A stretch of 29,195 nucleotides of DNA from VMCP01 sp964492925. GTDB taxonomy: Bacteria > Bacteroidota > Bacteroidia > NS11-12g > UBA955. The stretch spans positions 1 through 29,195 of the forward strand of contig CAZBMF010000025.1 of NCBI GenBank assembly GCA_964492925.1, in the 5' to 3' direction. The translations under genes were made by a program, and so were the position numbers. This document shows, in pieces, positions 24,003 to 29,195 of this stretch (position 1 is the stretch's first letter; each line of letters begins with the position of its first letter). Under the pieces are notes generated by a model, which saw only the letters and a list, made by a program, of their open reading frames with translations, was not told where the DNA came from and ran no database searches.

Positions 24003-26294
24003 ATGTTCTACTTTTTTCTTAACATTGACGTTGTGTTTAAGAAAAGTACTTTTTCCCTTGTAATTTTTTCGATTTTTGCCCTCGTAGCCAGTGTTTCAGC
24101 GCAAAATAGCCCCGTTTTTTTCTCTTCTCCCAAACTTTCTGCAATTTCTAAATTTGCATTTCTCAACAATAACTCTTTGAATGATGCTTTCCTAACAGAT
24201 GAAAATGGGAAATTTTATGCATTGGTGCAGTTTTCAAGCAACTACAATCAAAATGAATTAAACGATTTGTCATCCCTCATGATCAATAAATATGGACATA
24301 TTGCTCAGATGAGGTTGTCAATCAGTGACTTAAAAGAGTTGTCTACCGACGAGAGAATCGAACACATAGAATTATCGCATAAAATCAATTCCCCAAGGCC
24401 TCTCAACGATAAAGCAAGAGCTCACTCAAATGTTATTCAAGCTCAAATTTACAGAGGGTTGCAACCCAATCAACTTACTCGTGGGAAAGGTGTTTTAGTG
24501 GGAATTGTAGATATCGGATTTCAAACCGATCATCCTACTTTTTATAACGATAATGGCACTGCGTATCGGGTAAAACGCTTTTGGAATCAATCCAATAATG
24601 GTGGACAAGCGCCAAAACCATACAATTATGGAACCTTATATGCTACAGAAAATTCAATTCTATCGGCAATTGACGATGATGGGACTCACGGAACTCATGT
24701 TGCAGGAATATCTGCGGGATCGGGATTTCAATCTCCAAATAACTTATATGCCGGTGTAGCGCCAGAGGCGTCATTGGCTTTTGTTTCAATCAAATACAAA
24801 AATGATGTTTTGCCAGGAAGCGCCAAAGGTGATTTTGTTGTGGCCAATCCAACAATTTTGGATGGATTTGACTATTTGGTGAAATATGCTGATTCAATCA
24901 AACAACCTGTAACCTGTAATTTGAGCTGGGGTATGCATACTGGTCCCCATGATGGAACTTCTTTGTTTGACATTGCCGTGGAGAATATTTTGAAACAAGA
25001 AAGTCTTTGGGGGACAAAGCCTTTTGGAAGGACTATTATAGGTGCAAATGGCAATGATGGCAGGAACAATATGCACGTTTTTATTTCATTAAACAACGAC
25101 ACATTTCACACGTTGGCAATGGATAGAAGCCGTAAAAACTATAAAACAGAAGACGTTTATTGCGATTTTTGGGCTGAGAAAAATTCAACAATTGAAGTTC
25201 AAGTTTCATTGGTTGATTCACTCAATCAAACTGTTCATGAATCTCCATTTTATTCATTCAATCAAGACAATGTGTATGCTCAGAAACTTACAAATTCACA
25301 AGATTCAATCGTTTATACTTTGTCCTTTCAGAAAAACTACATCAATAACGGTAAATCTAACTGTTTAATGTCTATTCAATCTTCTGGACCTCATACGTTT
25401 ATAAAATTGACATTTAGAGGGAAAGGAGAGGTGCATGGTTGGAATTCAGGTAGGACATTGGATTGGACGTCTGGGACATTTAGGAGTTATATCAAAGATT
25501 TGATTCCATCAAATTTTATTGAGGGTGATGAGAATAGTACCATGGGAGAAAATGGGGGGACAGGAAAATGGGTAACCAGTGTTGGCGCTTATACGAACAG
25601 AAATAGCTGGGTGAATTTTGAAGGAAACCCTAAAAGTGACTTGTCGTTGAATGTTGGCCAATTGGCCTCTTTTAGCAGTCGCGGTCCGGCCATTGATGGA
25701 AGAATTAAGCCAGATGTTGCAGCACCAGGACAATTGGTAGCTTCAGCGGTTCATACTCGCCAAGTACCAGGTTGGTTGACGAATGAAATTTTATACAAAA
25801 CGCAGTACAATGGGAAGGATGTGGTTTGGGCATTGTTCAGTGGAACAAGTATGGCTGCCCCTCATGTGAACGGGGTAGCAGCTTTGATTTTACAAGTAGC
25901 ACCGAATTTGAATTCGCAGGAAATGGCGCAAATTCTGAGATTGTCGGCAAAAAGAGACTCGTTTACCACGAACGATTCAAATAACAATTACGGATACGGC
26001 AAAGTTGATGCGTTAAATGCGTTGAAATATGCATTGGCGATGACTAAAGTTTCTTCCGTAGATAAAACAGATAAACCAATAGTTTATACAAATCGTAAAG
26101 AAATTATAGTAAATAATTTAAACGGTATTAATGAAATTATTAGTTTAAGTATTTATGATATTTCAGGAAGAGAAATTTTCAAGTCCAAATCAAACACCAT
26201 GAAATTTCAATTGGATAAAGAAATTCCTGAAGGTATTTATTTCTATCAAATAAGGCTCTCAGGCAGAAAAATTACTGGAAAATTATTGTTTTAG
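24003..26294 (+). CDS. Secreted subtilisin-like (S8) serine protease with T9SS type A sorting domain
   Basis: 763 residues from ATG 24003. A GTG at 24033 gives a more standard signal peptide (V/M-FKKSTFSLVIF...SVSAQ) and may be the real start. A prodomain-like region is followed by the S8 domain: Asp170 in GIVDIGFQTDHPTF, His229 in DDGTHGTHVAGI, an oxyanion-hole region IGANGNDG, and Ser616 in FSGTSMAAPHVNG. The His-Ser distance is longer than in plain subtilisins, with an inserted beta-rich region around residues 365-480. The last ~80 residues (SLSIYDISGREIF, GIYFYQIRLSGRKITGKLLF) are the Por-secretion/T9SS type A sorting domain, so it is exported by T9SS and cleaved there. Probably an extracellular scavenging protease; substrate unknown. 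Its TAG overlaps the stop of the convergent gene. Confidence 0.93.
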   Translation: MFYFFLNIDVVFKKSTFSLVIFSIFALVASVSAQNSPVFFSSPKLSAISKFAFLNNNSLNDAFLTDENGKFYALVQFSSNYNQNELNDLSSLMINKYGHIAQMRLSISDLKELSTDERIEHIELSHKINSPRPLNDKARAHSNVIQAQIYRGLQPNQLTRGKGVLVGIVDIGFQTDHPTFYNDNGTAYRVKRFWNQSNNGGQAPKPYNYGTLYATENSILSAIDDDGTHGTHVAGISAGSGFQSPNNLYAGVAPEASLAFVSIKYKNDVLPGSAKGDFVVANPTILDGFDYLVKYADSIKQPVTCNLSWGMHTGPHDGTSLFDIAVENILKQESLWGTKPFGRTIIGANGNDGRNNMHVFISLNNDTFHTLAMDRSRKNYKTEDVYCDFWAEKNSTIEVQVSLVDSLNQTVHESPFYSFNQDNVYAQKLTNSQDSIVYTLSFQKNYINNGKSNCLMSIQSSGPHTFIKLTFRGKGEVHGWNSGRTLDWTSGTFRSYIKDLIPSNFIEGDENSTMGENGGTGKWVTSVGAYTNRNSWVNFEGNPKSDLSLNVGQLASFSSRGPAIDGRIKPDVAAPGQLVASAVHTRQVPGWLTNEILYKTQYNGKDVVWALFSGTSMAAPHVNGVAALILQVAPNLNSQEMAQILRLSAKRDSFTTNDSNNNYGYGKVDALNALKYALAMTKVSSVDKTDKPIVYTNRKEIIVNNLNGINEIISLSIYDISGREIFKSKSNTMKFQLDKEIPEGIYFYQIRLSGRKITGKLLF

Positions 26295-27235
26295 GTGTTT
26301 TGATCGTTTTTCCAATTGATATAAGATTGGATATGTCGGTCTTTTTTATTGTCGTATATATCTGAAATTGTCACCATAATTCCAGTTTCTTCAACTTCTC
26401 CGAAGTGATGATTCACAGCCGTACCAAAGGTTTTCATGGTTGGACTAAGGTTCATATAGCTATTGAACAAAGGCGGTATGTTTTCACCTAAAGCCCTTAC
26501 TTTTAAATTCAAAATTTGATGGGCTTCTTTGTATGAAAGTCCTTTGATTTCCGAAATGAAATCTGAATGTTCAAATTGGGTATGAATTGGATGAGTGGGA
26601 GTTGCAAGTTTTTCATTATCAGGGAATAATGAATGCATAAATTCGAGGATGTAATCTCTAGCCTCGGCATTAAAATCAGTATACATTGTGATTTTCCCAA
26701 AGAAGTAATTCATATCGGGATTATCAATAACCAAAGCACCCAAACCATCCCACAAATTGTCGAGAGAGAATAAACCTTTTCTATTTTCAGCACTTGGTTG
26801 ATAATCGGGTTGAACGAAACTTCGTCCAAGTTCAATGGTTTTTGGGAAGTAATCTTTTTTAAGTTTGTCTGAAAAATTGAAGATTTCGGTGGTTGATAAA
26901 TGATAATTACCTTGTTCATCTTGGGCATCTTTGCACAAAATAAAGCGATATCCTCCAACAATGGCTTCATCGGTTGGGTTCCATACAATGAGTTGTTGGT
27001 AAGCAAAATCCCCTGTATCAAACTCATCGAGATCATAGCTCTTACCAGTGCCACCGCCGGCTTGACGGAAAGAAATTTCTCTCAATCGTCCTACTTCTTT
27101 TAATAAGTTCGGTTTATTGTTGCCATTGAAGATATAAATATGGTTTCCAACATTGTTCGTAGGACGAACAAAGATCTCTGATGTCAATTCAGATTTTAAT
27201 ATTGTTTTGTCTATAGGATCAATAATTGGTTGCAT
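26291..27235 (-). CDS. glsB: GlsB/OlsB-type N-acyltransferase of aminolipid synthesis
   Basis: A 314-residue GNAT-like (Acetyltransf_5/hemolysin-type) enzyme. The segment VGRLREISFRQAGGGTGKSYDLDEFD (residues ~48-73) is the conserved start of the OlsB/GlsB fold. WNPTDEAIVGGYRF and ELGRSFVQPDYQ further on are the matching acyl-donor and core strands. In Bacteroides thetaiotaomicron GlsB adds a 3-hydroxy fatty acid to the amino group of glycine, the first step to glycine lipids and flavolipins. The relatives in proteobacteria use ornithine. The glycine specificity here is inferred from the phylum and from the adjacent O-acyltransferase. It starts 13 bases after its partner; stop TAA overlaps the stop of the convergent protease gene, and no terminator is visible. 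Confidence 0.82.
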   Translation of the reverse strand: MQPIIDPIDKTILKSELTSEIFVRPTNNVGNHIYIFNGNNKPNLLKEVGRLREISFRQAGGGTGKSYDLDEFDTGDFAYQQLIVWNPTDEAIVGGYRFILCKDAQDEQGNYHLSTTEIFNFSDKLKKDYFPKTIELGRSFVQPDYQPSAENRKGLFSLDNLWDGLGALVIDNPDMNYFFGKITMYTDFNAEARDYILEFMHSLFPDNEKLATPTHPIHTQFEHSDFISEIKGLSYKEAHQILNLKVRALGENIPPLFNSYMNLSPTMKTFGTAVNHHFGEVEETGIMVTISDIYDNKKDRHIQSYINWKNDQNT

Positions 27236-27248
27236 TGTTTTAAGTATT

Positions 27249-28088
27249 TCAAGATTGCGAAAAAGACAAATCTAAATTATTTTTCAATTGGTAAACATGG
27301 CTTTTTACTTTTTGTGCGTCTTCCCAGATCGATTTTATGTTGAAAGCGGTATGCGGTATTGGTTTTCCGAAAGATAAAACAATGTTTTTACCTTTTTGTT
27401 TGTACATTTCATCGGGAAGGGTAAACATTTCAATGTTAAATTTTATTTTAAACCATTTTCTAAGGTTTGCAATTCTGTAAAATCTTTTTGAATTGGCACC
27501 TTCAATGTATGTTGGAACAATGGGAAGTTGATTTACAATACTTTGTTTAATCACGCTTTTTTGCCAATCAAGATCCACTATTTTGCCATTAATTTTTCTT
27601 GAACACAAACCTGCAGGAAAGATCAATATGGCTTTTCCGGACTTGTATTCATCGGCAATAATCGATAAATTTTTCTTAGCAGTGCTTCCAAGTTTGTTCA
27701 CTGGTATAAAATTGTCTTTCAATGGATCTAAATGCATCAAAATATCGTTGGCCAGAAATTTAAAATCGGTTCTAACATTGGCCACCGCCACCATTAATGC
27801 CATTCCATCTAAACCGCCCAATGGGTGATTGGCTGCAATGATACAGCCTCCATGCTGTGGTATATTCTCCAAACCCTTGAATTCCAAAGTTGCTCCCATA
27901 TAATCTATGGTGAATTTTGCAAAATCAACCCCTTTTAAATTTTCACCAGCCCTTAAGACATGGTTCATTTCTTCCTGGTGGATAAAGCGTTTTAACCAAG
28001 AGGTGACAAACTTTGGAATCCATTTATTGAGGACAGGACTTTTGTCTTGCAAAATTTTATCTATATCGATTTGCAAGGCTTTGCCCAT
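27249..28088 (-). CDS. glsA: GlsA-type lysophospholipid-acyltransferase-like O-acyltransferase
   Basis: A 279-residue PlsC/LPLAT-family protein. The acyltransferase motif NHPLGGLDG places His88 and Asp94 with five residues between them, one more than the classic H-x4-D but usual in the hemolysin-type branch. FPAGLCSRK at 157-164 is the second block, and a substrate-facing PTYIEGANSKRFY lies further on. In glycine-lipid synthesis the partner of GlsB esterifies the hydroxyl of the N-acyl chain with a second fatty acid. Its ATG shares one base with the stop of the upstream phosphohexomutase (TAATG), and glsB follows 13 bases later, so the three are one transcription unit. Assignment of symbol rests on the pair. 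Confidence 0.8.
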   Translation of the reverse strand: MGKALQIDIDKILQDKSPVLNKWIPKFVTSWLKRFIHQEEMNHVLRAGENLKGVDFAKFTIDYMGATLEFKGLENIPQHGGCIIAANHPLGGLDGMALMVAVANVRTDFKFLANDILMHLDPLKDNFIPVNKLGSTAKKNLSIIADEYKSGKAILIFPAGLCSRKINGKIVDLDWQKSVIKQSIVNQLPIVPTYIEGANSKRFYRIANLRKWFKIKFNIEMFTLPDEMYKQKGKNIVLSFGKPIPHTAFNIKSIWEDAQKVKSHVYQLKNNLDLSFSQS

Positions 28089-29195
28089 TATGCTCCTAAA
28101 ATTGCTTTTTTGGTTTGATCAAGAATATCAAAGGCATTTGCCGATGAATCAGATTCTGAATAAACCCTTAACACTGGTTCTGTACCACTAGGACGAATCA
28201 TCACCCAACTGCCATTGCTGAGTCTGAATTTAAATCCGTCGGTATCTTCTATCCCGTCAATTTGATAGTCGCCAAAGTTTTTATAAAATCCTGATTTGCA
28301 ATTTCTTATAATATCTTCTTTCAACTCATTGTTTAAGTGAAGATCGTATCTTTCTACTGCAAAAGAACCTACTTTTTCATAAATATCAGCAATCAATTGT
28401 GAAATGGTTTTGCCTGTTTTTGCCATGTATTCCATCAATACCAATCCCATCCAAACACCATCTCTCTCAGGAATATGTCCTTTAATAGCAATACCTCCAC
28501 TTTCTTCCGCACCAATTAATACATCATCTGTAACCATATATTCGCAGATGTACTTAAATCCAATTTTGGTTGTGATTGATTCGAGGCCTTTTAATTCACA
28601 CAATTTTTGAACTTTGTCACTCACAGAAAAGCTCTTAACCACTTTGCCAGAATAACCTTTGAAAGTAGTTAGATATTCAATGAGCAATAATATCAAGTGA
28701 TGACTATCAACAAATTGTCCTTTCTCATCAAAAAAGCCGATTCTGTCAGCATCTCCATCAGTGGCCAAACCACAGCTAAATTGAGGATTATTGGCAATTA
28801 ATTCTGAAATTTCAGGAAGATTTTTAAGGATAGGTTCTGGTGCGCGACCATTAAATCCTGGATTTTGATCTCCGTGGAGAATGGTGCTTTTTGGCAATAA
28901 ACGTTTTACAAGATTTCTGCCTGCGCCAAACATAGCATCGTAAACCAAATTATGAGAAATTTGATCTAAAGCAACCATGTCGAACGAATTTTGACAGTGG
29001 TCCAAATACATTTGTTCAAAATCTCAATATTCAATCATGCCTTCATTGAACAATGCTTCAAATGAAGTGTTTTCAGATATTTCTGCATTGGGAATATAAG
29101 ATTCAACTTTTGTAACTTCTGAGGGGATAGCGGGTCCGCCGTAATTGGCTTTGATTTTATAGCCATTATACGATGGAGGATTGTGAGATGCTGTT
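28088..29195 (-). pseudogene. Phosphoglucomutase/phosphomannomutase family gene with in-frame UGA; 5' end beyond window
   Basis: A hexose-phosphate mutase of the alpha-D-phosphohexomutase family. All four domain motifs can be read in one frame on the minus strand: the phospho-serine loop TASHNPP at the right edge (29194 down), the metal loop ATDGDADR, the sugar-binding EESGG, and the phosphate-binding RPSGTEPVLRVY near the C-terminus. A TGA at 29024-29026 interrupts the frame about 170 bases past the serine loop; no shift is needed on either side. An ATG at 29011 only four codons later could reinitiate a 307-residue product without the catalytic serine. UGA is a normal stop here (T9SS gene, mreC, mrdA). 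Either a base error in the draft or a real nonsense mutation. The stop TAA overlaps the glsA start. Confidence 0.85.

Noticed and set aside
29012..29195. Reading the UGA as selenocysteine or a reassigned codon
   Set aside because: UGA ends the T9SS, mreC and mrdA genes in this window. The site is not a catalytic position of the family, and no adjacent selenocysteine hairpin is evident.

Overview
The window reads as a chromosomal segment of an AT-rich member of the Bacteroidota. Evidence for this is a type IX secretion (T9SS) type B C-terminal domain on one protein and a type A sorting domain on another, several lipoproteins and outer-membrane proteins, -7 promoter boxes of the form TAnnTTTG just upstream of start codons, and a complete mreB-mreC-mreD-mrdA-rodA operon in the order usual for this phylum. 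Two short N runs (2260-2269 and 18383-18393) mark it as a draft assembly. Both fall inside long cell-surface genes.

Left arm (1-7.9 kb): a truncated formylglycine-generating-enzyme-like (SUMF1) gene runs off the left edge on the minus strand. A giant T9SS-secreted protein (1473-5808, broken by an N gap) follows on the plus strand. It is bracketed by two copies, in the same orientation, of a noncoding palindromic repeat. One hairpin of the right-hand copy also looks like the terminator of the next gene, a lipoprotein of the vanadium haloperoxidase/PAP2 family. A 51-residue basic protein gene with its own promoter and terminator comes next.

Centre (7.9-20.1 kb): all genes are on the minus strand. 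They are a 1155-residue lipoprotein with two sets of FG-GAP/VCBS calcium-binding repeats around an ASPIC/UnbV domain, then the rod-shape operon (mreB, mreC, mreD, mrdA, rodA, coupled by ATGA overlaps or gaps of 2-13 bases), then an approximately 1025-residue outer-membrane protein with a degenerate peptidase-like N-terminus and a beta-barrel C-terminus.

Right arm (20.1-29.2 kb): rocD (ornithine aminotransferase), then tRNA-Leu(UAA), whose CCA end shares its last base with the start codon of a TPR lipoprotein gene. A lipocalin-like lipoprotein and tcdA (cyclic t6A37 synthesis) lie on the minus strand. A subtilisin-like protease with a T9SS type A sorting domain is on the plus strand and ends tail-to-tail, overlapping, with a minus-strand operon. 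That operon contains a phosphohexomutase with an in-frame UGA plus two acyltransferases that match the GlsA/GlsB pair for glycine-type aminolipids.

The common theme is the cell envelope: wall elongation, secreted adhesin-like proteins, surface lipoproteins and a Bacteroidota-specific membrane lipid. I see no CRISPR array, prophage, transposase or obvious defence island. The items most worth a second look are the tRNA/mRNA overlap, the repeat pair around the T9SS gene, the 51-residue protein, and the interrupted phosphohexomutase.
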